Assembly: GCA_038373865.1 (NCBI GenBank)
Contig: JAXGGA010004482.1
Location: 23,890 to 87,889, forward strand
Reading direction: 5' to 3'
From: Uloborus plumipes
Lineage: Eukaryota > Arthropoda > Arachnida > Araneae > Uloboridae
Length of the DNA: 64,000 nucleotides
In this document: in pieces, positions 1-12,200 of the stretch
How the letters are laid out: every line of letters begins with the position of its first letter
Position numbering within the stretch: position 1 is the stretch's first letter
Translations under genes and position numbers: made by a program
The notes under the pieces: generated by a model
What the model was told of the DNA's origin: nothing
Seen by the model: only the letters and a program-made list of their open reading frames with translations
The model's database searches: none

Positions 1-1344
1 ATAATTTTTTTTCTTGATGTTCTACAAAAATTAAAAATAAATCCTAACAACAATAAAAAAAAATTGTCAAGTTCATTAAAAAGACCATTAACTGAAACTA
101 GAATTTCGTTTAAATCAAAAATCACTGAAAAAAATTGTCTCTGTTAAGCATGGTAAATCTCGCCAATTGAGAACAGTTTCAGATACTGAACATTGTAATT
201 TTGCAAGGACAAGGTAGATTTTTTTTTTCTCTAATAAACTCTGGTAAAATTAAGCGTCAATTTAACATTATATTTGCGGAACTTTGATTTTTTAATTTGT
301 ACATTATGGATACAGCGACAGAAGTTAAAATCTTTTCAAAGCCATCGTGGGTAACTCTAGTACATATAATATAATAAAGTAAAAAGTTTCTGTGTCTGCG
401 TGTTACTGGGAAAACAATAAGGAACAGAAAAAAAAAATTGGTATACAGGGTAACTTTGCCGCAGATGTGCACCTCGGAGTCCCATTTTTGATATTTTATT
501 TAGAAAAAGTTACTTTCTAGGTTATGTGATTCTCAGCAAGATTTAGCACTTATGATCTTACGTACCCAGGACTTTTGAGTCACAGAAATAAATTGCACTT
601 AAAAATTGGAAATTTAATTTTAATCAGGATGAAAAAAAACTTTGCAAATCAAGTAATTTTTGTATTTTTTTATGAATTTTTGAGAAACCCTTTATTTTCA
701 ATTTTTTCCTGTGGTTTGCAATTTTCTCAGCACATCCCACGATTAGTACAGAAGCCTCTTTTCTAAAAATTAAGTTCGTAATGGAGCAAACATTTCCCCT
801 TCTGAATAAAAGGTTTCAAAATGCTTAAGTTTTTTTTAACAATTTTTTAAATGCAGAATGCAACAGAAGTTTTACGCTTTTCAGCAGCCAGCGCAAATAA
901 TTTTTCTCCTGCTTCTATGACGTCCTATCATGTGATCTAAAAATTGCGGTTGCTTAAATCAAAAAGATCTGCTTGCTTTTTTTGTACTCCTATTTTATTT
1001 AGGAATTTATGCCTTTCTTTTTCAAACCCTGCTTTTTTTTGCGGACTTTTGCTACATTTGTTTCACATTAAATTACTTTTTTGTGTACTTTTTTTATTCA
1101 AGAACTAAAATGGACGGGTATTTTTGCATGATTTTTCTTTTTGTTAGAGAATATCATTAGTTGTTAGGTTAAAATAAATAGAGATAGATAAGTACTGCAA
1201 ATATAGATAGAAATGTATAGAGCGCATAAATAGATTAAGACAGACAGTGATGGACAGAAAGAGATTGGTGTAGAAATTTTTTTTAGACAGACATAGATTA
1301 ATAAATATCACTGCCAAATAACTGAATTAACTTATGATGCAGTT
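1..1344. other. AT-rich upstream flank, no gene seen
   Basis: This is strongly A+T-rich non-coding sequence with many A and T runs. Short open frames occur on both strands but none has a recognisable domain, consistent reading or splice context. There is a weak run of GATA/AGATAG-like repeats around 1180-1260. I see no transposon boundary or RNA gene here. Confidence 0.5.
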
Positions 1345-1955
1345 TGACCAAGGTAGTTAATAAGCTCATCAATATCCTCTTCTTACATATTGGAGAAACC
1401 TTTTTTTCCAAATGCTTAGCCAACTGTACTAACTTTCAAATTGCTTTATAGTGAATCTCTCCAGGAGCAAAGCTTTCATATACATGCACCAAGTCCCACC
1501 AAAGTTTCTTCCAACTTGCAGAGGTTTTCCATGTCTCCATGGCTTCTAATGATGCAACCATATTGTACAGTGCAGATTGTACCCCGATAATTATGCAAAG
1601 AGATTCCCTCACAAAAATTTTTGTGTTATGGCCGAGGCAGTGGTGCCTGCTTTTAAAATTCATTACTCCTTAAAAATTTGCATTGTATTTATTTACCATA
1701 AATTGAGTTGCATTTTAACATGAGTCTGCTGTACCTCATTAGGAATAATCTATTTTTGAAAAGAGCTAAAAACTCTTTGACGATCAGGTCTATTAAAGAG
1801 ATAAGTGGCACTATCATATGTTGGTAAAACATATAATGGGCCAGATCCTCAATTTTTCGATGCTAAATCACAAACATAAAACTGCTGTACTAAACCATCC
1901 CTGTCTAAGCTGTTTAAGAAATCCTCTCTTAAACAACTTTTTCCAGAAAAGAATT
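1345..1955 (-). pseudogene. Decayed protein-coding remnant, family unknown
   Basis: On the minus strand, 1955 to about 1750 reads as protein-like sequence (residues such as REDFLNSLDRDGLVQQFYV and later PLYVLPTYDSATYLFNRPDR), broken by an in-frame TGA after ASKN. Similar coding-like pieces continue in shifted frames to about 1345, including EEDIDELINYLGQTAS and an open stretch at 1436-1663 containing WKKLWWDLVHVYESFAPGE. Normal-looking residue composition with stops and frame changes suggests a pseudogene or old transposase relic. I do not recognise the family. It lies upstream of PRRC1 in the opposite orientation, and no splice structure can be supported. Confidence 0.35.
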
Positions 1956-3285
1956 GTTTCAGTCAGACCAAAGAGCCAAAGTATATAATTTTTAGAAAGT
2001 GGCCAAGAATAGCCGACTTACATGCGTTTTTGTAATTTTGTGTAAAGTTAGAATTGTATTTTTATTTAGCTGTATTTATGCAATATATAAAAACAATCTA
2101 AATAATGATTGATTTTTTATGTTCTCACCCACAAATATGCTTTACCGCTTGTAGAAATACTTTACAAAATTTCCAGAGGGCAAGTGCCCCTTTTGGCCCT
2201 TCCTTGAGGGTTTTAGTGCTTTACAGTTTAATAAGTTGAATGTTAGTGCACTATTTTACAAGAAAAAACAAGCAAAAATTACTGGAGATGAAAGAAATGC
2301 TTACAACAAAACGTGCTTTTAAAACATACAAAATAAAATTTCAAATTTTTAAAATCTTTATATCCTATCTCATTTTAATTCACTTACCGATTTCTAACAC
2401 AATAAATACAACATTTAAGCTTTTCATTCCCGGCTTAATGTCCCGAATATTGACTGGTGTAAAATCCATGGTTTTTATTCGGTAAAGAGGGTGGTTTAAA
2501 TTAATTTATTAGAAAAAAAATTCAGCAAAAATAATTAGAAATGACTTCATAAGGAAAATAAGTTTAGCATTTTCATAGCTCAATAACAGAGTACTAATTC
2601 ATAATATTCGCAAAAGAAATGCGTATAACTAAAGACTACAAAGCAATAAACAATACAGACAGTGAAAAAATCATTATTAAAATTTTAATACTGCTAAGCG
2701 CTTAATAATATGAAATTTAAGAATTTACAGAATTTCAAACAGTCACAGTTAACATTCGGTACAGTTATAGCTAGTTATTCGCACAATTTGTTCCTATGAA
2801 AGCTTGTTTAAATAAATATTTCTTGATCAAGTACTTACTAATAATATAAATATTTGATTTGCATCTTCTGATATGGTGTAAAGTCAATATTTCAAATGCT
2901 CTTTATTTAAAATGTATAAGAAATCCTCTCAACTTCGCTTCTGTTTTTCTGACTAACGTGGCTCTTTAAAAAAGTTAGTCTGAAAGGTAAACACTTGATT
3001 GTTTATGTTGTTGCATCGAACTAATCTTTTTTAGATTTGCTTAAATAAAATGTACTAATTGTATCATTTTTTGTGAAGTTATTCTTTCAAATTAAATGTA
3101 CGTTATAATCCATGCAAGCTTTGACTTAAATTTCATTTGATCAAGCTGTCACTGTAAGTACAAATGCAAATAAAGTCGGCTAGCGACTGACCTAAAAATA
3201 AACTTACATCGAAATAATTGCCTGTATTTGAGTAGCACATAAATATATTATTTCTAAAAGTATCCTATTGTTCTCGTGTAGAAAC
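1956..3285 (+). promoter_or_regulatory. Upstream region of PRRC1, probable promoter and 5' UTR
   Basis: This stretch precedes the PRRC1 start codon. No TATA box or initiator can be chosen with confidence in such A+T-rich sequence. An AG at 3280-3281 after a pyrimidine-rich run (ATTGTTCTCGTGTAG), four bases before the ATG, could be a 3' splice site of a 5'-UTR intron. If so, the true transcription start lies further upstream. No other gene is seen. Confidence 0.3.
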
Positions 3286-3367
3286 ATGATGGAAGAAGTA
3301 AGTGATGATACCAATGGGGAATCAACATTCGAATTTGTTGGTGGTAAAGTGGATGAAAATTTTAAAG
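3286..3367 (+). CDS. PRRC1: PRRC1 coding exon 1
   Basis: The exon has two tandem ATGs (3286 and 3289). The first is chosen because MMEE matches the start of vertebrate PRRC1. It encodes an acidic 27-residue N terminus ([12 protein letters not shown]) and ends one base into a Gly codon at a GTAAAA donor. Confidence 0.85.
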
Positions 3368-6230
3368 GTAAAAATTGCAATTGACTTTGTCCCTTTCCGA
3401 AAGGTTTTTAGTGAATTTTGTGCAGACTTTTCACTTGAACGTATAGCTTTATAATGTGCATCGATGTCACTTGTAAGCCATGCGTAAAATAAAAACACTT
3501 TTAAAAAATATGTAATTGCAAGCTAATTTATGAATTTCATTACTTATTTGACATACATTTTGTTACAATGACGCAGTTTGTGTGATCGGAAGATTTAGAG
3601 CAACATCCTGATATGGAAAATTGTTGAATTCTGATTAAACTGTAGGATTTAGCACCCCCCCCCAATTCAAAAATAAATGGGAACAAAAAAAAAAAGGCTT
3701 TAAAAGGAAATTTAGAGGTTTTGCTTTAGATCTTTTATGTACATGTCCTTTTAAAAAATTATTTTAATCCTGGTATATAGTACTGGGGGGAAAAAACATT
3801 TTTTTTTGGTCTTGTGTTTATTTTTAAGAGTTTATTGTTAAGGTTTTTTTTTTTTTTTTCCGAAAATGATTGTATTTTGCTTTTTCATTCTTTTATTCTC
3901 CTATCAAAAAGCATAGATGCACATAAAGGTTTAAAGGAAGTCCCAGTTAAAAGTTTAAATTCAATTTTTTAATTATTATTTTTGTTCATTTAGTAATATA
4001 TGGAGGATTATGTAGACGTTATCTCCATATTTTGAATACAATAACAGCGGTTCTGAATAACTGAAAGGACTTCATTTAAACCAAACATTTTTTTTGAGTT
4101 TATTGCGATTAAAAACTAAAATTCAGACAAAATAAAGTGTTTAAAGCAGTAAGTCACCGTCACTAAGCCAGAGCTAATTCAGAAACATGTAATATACTCC
4201 CAACTCGGTTATTGCATCCAAGGACTGCAGTTTTGTGCTTATTGGCTCTCTTTGCTTCTATAAGAGGATTTGGAACAAATCTGACTTACCCCCCTCTTGG
4301 CGACTTTTTCCTGTTGGCGCCAAAAAATCATCGCCAAGACTTCGATGTACGACAAAAAACATCGTACAACATTCTTAGCGATGCTCTTTTGGCACCAACA
4401 GAAAAATTCATACTGACATAAAAAATGTAAAACACTATTATAGTGGAAAAGGAAATATCAAAAATCCTCAATTTCAGCAAATGAAGAATACAAACGTTTT
4501 TCAGATAACAGTGATTTCTCACATGTATACGAAAGTCAGCACAGTAAAAAATCACACTCAATACTATACTGCAAAGTTATTGCAAATATACGCTTCAAAA
4601 TCAACAAAACAACCCAACAAAAACATATATGGTTCATAATAAAACAACGTACTACAACTGCATGAAATGCAGCGAATAAGCGCTGCAATAATACTACTGT
4701 ATAGATACATTTGCAGAAAAATAACACTATTTGTTTTTTAAAGTAGCAAAGATTCCTTATTTCTATAGTAGCATAGTAAATAAAAACTAGCCAACAACAA
4801 AATCAATAACTTTTCAAACATATGTCGCACTAAAGGATTTTGTCATAATGTAAAGTCAAAACAATTTGAAAAGTTCCTCAAATTTCGATATATGAATAGT
4901 AAAAACGTCTCCTAAGTACGTCGCAAACAACCATCAATTAATTTTCTATTATGTTTCAAAATTGCTTATAAAATTTTCCATAAAATGACGCTTCATATTT
5001 TTCAAAAGTACCAGAGGTGGCTTATTTTAGTTATTCAGTACATAAAATTAAAGCTTTTATAAATAAAAACGCTGTAAAAGTATTATTAAACTACAGAAAA
5101 GTATTTTTCCATATGTTGCTAAGGAAACAAATAAGTAGCATAAAGTACGGGGTTTCGTTCATTTTGCAAGATTTAAGTAAAAATGAACCTCAATATTTCA
5201 TCTTTCATGTTATCAATTTTTGAACAAAACAGCCAAATATGAACTCACCTTCGTATTGCTTAGGATGTGCCGATACAACAGATGACAACTGCTAATTACG
5301 ACACATACTGACACAACACTAAATAGTTCATCTCCCTACTTCCAAAGCACAAAGATTTCACTTCCAACAACACATAACAGCGAAAATGCCGCTAATCGAG
5401 CACTCAAAAAATGGCGCACTTTCTAACAGTTGTTAACACCCCTCATTCACTTAACACTTGCAAACACTCATATTTTCTTAGGCTACATCACACAATAGCG
5501 AAATTACCTCTAATCTAGCACTCAAAAAAATGGCGCGCTTTCTAACATTTGTTAACACCCACCATTCACTTAATACTTCAAACCACTCATATTTTCTTAG
5601 GCGCCAATACGGATAGACAACTACTGTAAATAGTTTTGAAATAAAAAAACAGTAATACGTTTTTTCTTTAGATACAAATCGAAAAAATTAAAAAGCAATA
5701 CTCCTTCCAATTTTCCGCACCACAACACAAACAAGTTAAAATGACGTAGTTGAAGGGTTGCCAGTACCATAGCTCATTCCAAATCATCCAATAACGTCAT
5801 CATTGTACCATACACAAAAATGTATCGCCGTATGATTGGCGATTTTTTTCAAATATCGCCAAGGGGGGGGTAAGTTAGAGGAGCACTGAGGATTTCTACC
5901 TCTAGTTCGGTTAATCCTATTCCAGGCTGACAAGTGCTAATAATCACAAAACTGCAGTACTTGAACGGAATGACCAAGTTGTCGGTATATTGCAAAATAA
6001 AGTGTTGTTAGTCTTTTTCTCTTTCTTTTTTACGTTATTTTACACATATGTGTCAAATAACGTAAAAAAGAAGTGCATTTATCATGATATATACAAATTA
6101 CTTTTGATAAAATGGTCAACATTTCAAATTTTATTCGTCAGGAGAAAGACTTATCAACATGTAATAAAATTTCCCACATGTCAGTTTGAGAACATTTAGC
6201 ACCTTTTAAATCTTGTGCCCCTTAAACTTT

Positions 6231-6261
<31 letters not shown>

Positions 6262-9200
6262 GTAGAGATGAGTTCGGGCTCACTTTTGAAGGCCCGAGCC
6301 CACCCAAACCCGAGAATTTTTAATCCGAGCCCGAGTGATATTGTCTTTTTTTTGAGCCCGACCCGGCCCGAGCCCGAGTGTATCAAACATCAATATATAT
6401 TTTTAATTTCCAGTTGGGATGCACTGCCATATGGTATATCGTAATAGCAATCGCAAATATATTATAAGTGGGTGCTATCTTTCTGAATTATTATTATTAT
6501 TATTGCTGCCATTAAGAAAAACTGTTCTCACGCTCTTTAAGTACCCCAATATTTTATTCCGTGAACGTTGTATTTGTATAAAAACTGACTATCTTAATAT
6601 GAGATCGAGCCCGAGCCCGAAAGTTGCTTGAAGTTAAAGGGCCCGAGTCCGGCTCATCTCTAATATACAGTCAATTCGCGACAGCTCGAATTCTGATAAC
6701 TCAAATACAGTTGACGCTCGTTATAACGACTTCTCGTTATAAAGACCATACTAATATAACAACCAGTGATAAAACCCCCAACTGTATTCTAATATACTCT
6801 ATGTTCTACCCCTTATAGCGACCACTCGTTATAAAGACCGTTTTCCATAGGACGGAGACGGTTGTTATATCGAGCGTCGACTGTATTGTTATAACTCGAA
6901 TTTCTTATTAGGTCCCGATCCATTTGTTTTCAATTCTATATTAATTTTCCTCCATATCTCGAAATTTACTTCTCTTAACTCGAAGATTTTTTGAGGTGAC
7001 TAAACATTTGATAGTTAAAAAGCAGAAAAAACTTTCAAGTAAGAGCATGAAATTTTATTTATTCTTCTTTTGTGATTCCTTCAGGGAAAATCTGAAAATA
7101 AAAGATCGGTTGAATCTATGTGCAATACAGGAATAACACACATGGTGGCTCTTGCTGTATTGTTTGCACTTATTGCGTCTGTAAGGAATTTGTTTTCCAA
7201 AAGTTTTGCTTCTTTAATCTTCAATGAATCGTGACAGTGGCATAGTATTTATTGAATTTAAAACAAACGACTTTTATATTAAAATACTGAGGTTTGCAAC
7301 GAATAGTACATACAAACCATGGAAGAATATGAATCTGTTGCCAAAGAAGAGCAACAGTTGAAAAAACTGTAATATTTACCGTTTTTTAAATTACAAAATT
7401 GCTTAAAGCAGCTTAAAATGATGGATTACCTCACAAGAATGAAATATGTACAAAAAGAAAGTTTCTTTTTCTTTTTTTTTTCTAAACGTTTTAATTCAAA
7501 TAGTCTAAATTTTAATTAATTAAACTTGTCAGTTATCTATACATAAATTGAATATTCCAAGTTTTTATTATTAAAACGTTGGAAATCAAAATTAATGATA
7601 AGTCAAACTTCCGATAAGTCGAAGTTTTTTTCTGTCCCTTCAAATTCGAGTTATCGAGAATTGACTGTATATATGTATATATATATATTTTTCTTTTTTT
7701 GGGCCCACACTAATGTTCATGAATGATTTGCCGTAGTTAAGCTCAGCTATCAGTTACTTTGAAATATGTGTTCACATGTATAGTATATTTTTATTGTAGG
7801 TGATAATAGTGGCCAATCTACCACTGCAGCTGAGGAATGCTCTTCACCTCTAAGTACTGGAACACAACACACTGATGTCCCTCACATTCCTTTGAGTAGC
7901 CAACCACAATTTTCACCTATGATTTCTACAAGCATGTCAAAAAACCCTACAAACATTACTTTTTATGATCCAAATCAGCATGCAAGTTCTCAACATGTTT
8001 TACCGCCTCTAGACACGCCACCTATTGGAAACCCTCCTTTGCTTTCCAATGCTTCACCAACTGTAGCACAACCTTATGCACCAATCCAGCAAAGGTAAAA
8101 CTTTTTAAACTGCCATGCTTTCTTAAAATACAATACCTAGAAATGTGCACAACAGACTTTGAGATTCAGATTCATTGTTTTTATTTTGTTCACTTTTTAA
8201 TATGCTTTTATTAGTTTCACTTGTGGGTATGTATTAGGGTGGAGCGAAAAAAACAAAGTTTTTATTTTCGAATCGTAATAGTGCGGAAAAGTTGCGATTG
8301 GTGAAGACATACAAAACAAAAAAAAATTTTTTGAAATCGGATAATATCTTCCGTTCCCGCAACGAGCCTGAAATTTTGAAAAAATGAAAAATTTCAAGTG
8401 TTTTTAGCGATTTTTTAAAATTTTTGTTTCAATGTTTTATTTTCATGCTCTTGGACGGAAAAGTGACAATTGGTGAAGCCTTCTGAAATTTTGAAACATA
8501 TATTGAGATGGAATAATACCTTCTGATATAGGAACAAGCCAGAAAAACCAAAAAATTGGAAATTTTCAGCTTTTTTGGGAGGGATTAAAAAAAATTTAAA
8601 AAAATGTTCTCATTTTTTTTCCTTCTTTTTTACCCGGTATCATAGCGTAAAGAATTTTAAAAAGCACTATATTGTTCTTAAACATTAATTTTTTTCTTGA
8701 TTTTTTAGGTACTGTCGTCCCCGTTTAATCGGATAACGGATAAACGATTACCCCGCTTATAGGAATAAAATATCTTGGAACCGATGCCACAGACGTAATG
8801 TTAAAGATCCCTGCTTAATCGAATACCCCGTTTAATCGAATAATATTTCTTGGAACCGACAGTATTTGTTTTAGAGGGGCCGACAGTATCTTCTAAACAT
8901 GCAAAACTACCATTCTTTACAACAATGAAACACAACTCAGTACAAAAACCCACTAAATAAGATACCCAATCGCAAAATAAACGCTAATTTTAATCACTAA
9001 ACTATAAACAATTTTCATGCCTAACTAATTATATACAATTTCTTAACCGCCTTTTGAAGTCTGTGCCTTCTAAAAACTGTTACCTAACCTAACTGACTAC
9101 CCACAGAATCCTTTAGCATTAATTTAATTAAAACTAATTTTTGTTGAGTCTTTAAGATTAAACCTAGTTAGGTTAGGTAGTGTATATAATGAGACTACAA

Positions 9201-12200
9201 AAGGCAATTAAAAATTAAGAAACTAACATATAATGAGGTAAGTATTAAAATAGTTTATCGTTTAAAGTTAAAAAATATTGTTCATCTTATGAGTGAGTGT
9301 TTTGTTCAGTGGATTTTTGTTCTGAAAAAGTTAAACAAAGTTAATTAATAGGTATGGGTAAGAAAATGTGTGTAAATATTATGTATTATTTTTTCTTTTT
9401 AGTTCCCGGTCGTTTTTCAATGGCGATTTTGTTTGTTTTTTTAAAAAATAATTTTGTGTATGATAAATTAGAAATCAACAAAATCTAAAATTTATTTTGT
9501 CTTCTAGACTAATACATTCATTATATTTATGGCTTTCATATTAAATGTGTTCTAAAATCATCACTGAGATGCTCTATAGTAACCTTTTAAGCACAAAATT
9601 CTCTGCAATCGTGTTTCAAATGTTCAGCTTTCATGATAACGTGTTTTAACTTTTTTTGCATAAAGCAAATGGGGTGTGTGGGGCATAACTATGGGCATAA
9701 GTGCGGGCCTTCCCCGCAGTGCCCTCTCCTTGTCAAATGCTTTCCAATCCTTAATTTTTGCTACACCTTGCCCCACTTTGCTTGGGACTGTGTAACTGTA
9801 GGAACCAACATAACCTTAAACAAACTTAAAGCAACTAAAAAGCAAAAAATAATAGATAACATTTACATAAAATTTTTTACCCATGCCTATTAATTAAATT
9901 TTTTGAACTTTTTCAGTACAAAGATCCACTGAAAAAAATACTCATTCATAAGATGAATAATATTTTTTATCTCTAAACGATAAACTATTTTAATATCTAC
10001 TTCCTTATATGTTAGTTTCTTAATTTTTAATTGCCTTTTGCAGTCTCATTCTATACACTACCTAACCTAACTACGTTTAATTTTAAAGACTGAACAAAAA
10101 TTAGTTTTTAATTAAATTAATATTAAAGGATTCTGTGGGTAGCCAGTTAGGTTACTTAACAGTTTATAGAAGGCACAGACTTCAAAAGGAGGTTAAGAAA
10201 TTGTATGTAATTAGGTAGGCACAAAAATTGTTTATCGTTTAGTGATTAAAATTAGCGTTTTTTGCGAGTGGGTATCTTAATAGTGGGTTTTGTACTGGAT
10301 TGCAGAAATTTTGGAAAATATTTTATAATTTTCTATTATTTGAAATTGTTTCATTGTTGTAAAGACTGGTAGTTTTGCATGTTTAGAAGATACCTAAAAA
10401 CCAAGAAAAAAATTAATGTTTAAGAGTAATATAGTGCTTTTTAAAATTCTTTACGCTATGATACCGGGTAAAAAAGAAGAAAAAAAATGAGAACATTTAA
10501 AAAAAAATTTTTAATCCCTCCCAAAAAAGCTGAAAATTTCCAATTTTTTGGTTTTTCTGGCTTGTTTCTGGATCAGAAGGTATCATTCGATCTCAATATA
10601 TTTTTTAAAATTTCAGAAGGCTTCACCAATTGTCACTTTTCTGTCCAAGAGCATTAAAATAAAACATTGAAACAAAAATTTTAGAAAATCGCTAAAAACA
10701 CATGAAATTTTTCATTTTTTCAAAATTTCAGGCTCGTTGCGGGAACGGAAGATATTATCCGATTTCAAAAATTTTTTTTTTGTTTTGTAAGTCTTCACCA
10801 ATCGCAACTTTTCCGCACTATTACGATTCGAAAATAAAAACTTTGCTTTTTTCGCTCCACCCTAGTATGTATGCAGGGGTCAATCCAAGATATTTGACCA
10901 AGGTCCTATTTTTGGAATTTTGTGAAAACTAATTTGTGATTTTGTGAAAAATAGTTACAGCAAGAAATATTCCTGATCGTTCTTTAAACTTGGATTTCTG
11001 TGAAGAGTCAGTTTTTGAGTGACTGAATTTTGTGAAGGATCCCATTTTGAGATTCTGAATTTTGTGAAGGCTCCTTTAACAGACCTAATTTCTCTCTAGA
11101 TAGACCCTTGGTATGTAACTCTGAATAAAAGATAAAATTCATGTTCTTTGCAAATATAAAAGTAATATATTTAATACTATTATTAATACTAAAGGCTAAA
11201 CTATATTACGTGTTGATGTACAAGTATTATAAGCAGGGTTGGCAAAAACCCAACCGACCCGGGTTTTTGTGGGTTTTTCTGGGTATTTACGGGTTTTTCT
11301 GGGTTTTACAGGTTTTTCTGGGTTTTTGTATGTTAAATTTTATTTCTTATGCAGGTATTGATATATAATGTATGCATTCATTCATATAAAAATATATTTA
11401 TTAAGTTAAAGTTCTGAATCGCATTTAATCAATGTCAATGGATTAATAATTAATATTATTAACAATATCAATTAATAATATCATCAAGCGAATTATAATA
11501 TTTAATGTGTATATATTTAAGAAGCTTTGGACAATGGTTTCAGCTATAAACTTTTATCACTTGTTTTTTACAAAATAGAAGAACTGTTGCAAATGGGCTT
11601 TCCTACAATTACAGCAATATTAAGGTGTGAAAATTTCAAAAACTTAAATTTATGCCATTAAAAAATTAAAACCATTTGCACTTGTTCATTAATAGAAATA
11701 ATCATCTTTTCTCATTAAGTAGCCTGCTTGAATCAGGCCCGTGCTGGCCCACCGGGACACTGGGGCGTATCCCGGCGCGCCCTCCTTTACGGCGCCCCTT
11801 TCCTTTTTTTTATTCAGCAAGGGAACATTTTTATAAAAATCGTGCAGATAACCAGTTTATCTTAAAACCAGTTTGAAAGAAAATAACCTCAATGAATAAA
11901 AGTGTAAATGTATCCCACAAAAAGTGAACATTAGCAATTGATCAACGAGGTACAAAAGCTTGCACATACACGCAGCATATAGGCCTGCGATAAGTCCAGT
12001 CAGCTCAAAAGAAGGGGTCGAAAACTTGGGAATTTCGGGGAACAAAGCAGTAAATTACACTCTATGTAGTAGCGTACATAGCACCCCTGCAGTCCGGGCT
12101 GGGCGAGGGGGGGCGCATAAGGTTTGAGGACACACAATCCAGGAAAATAGCCGTATGATTTTTATGGTTTATTGAAGGGGTGGGGGACGAACTTACAAAT

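Larger units (their letters stand above)
6260..7667. mobile_element. TA-flanked MITE, pogo/Tigger-like, interrupted
   Basis: The left end (CAG at 6260-6262, continuing TCAATTCGCGACAGCTCGAA from 6671) and the right end (TTCGAGTTATCGAGAATTGACTG, 7645-7667) are inverted repeats flanked by TA, as expected for pogo/Tigger-type mariner relatives. A hAT MITE separates the first three bases from the rest, and a second TA MITE sits at 6708-6883. No transposase is visible. Confidence 0.65.

Noticed and set aside
9633..9893. Cys-rich 86-codon frame in the spacer of palindrome 1
   Set aside because: It contains several Cys residues but no spacing of a known zinc finger, and no continuation or splice site supports a protein.
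11734..11790. hAT-like left end CAGGCCCGTGCTGGCCCACC
   Set aside because: It looks like a transposon terminus, but no matching inverted end or 8-bp duplication was found in the window, so no element was called.
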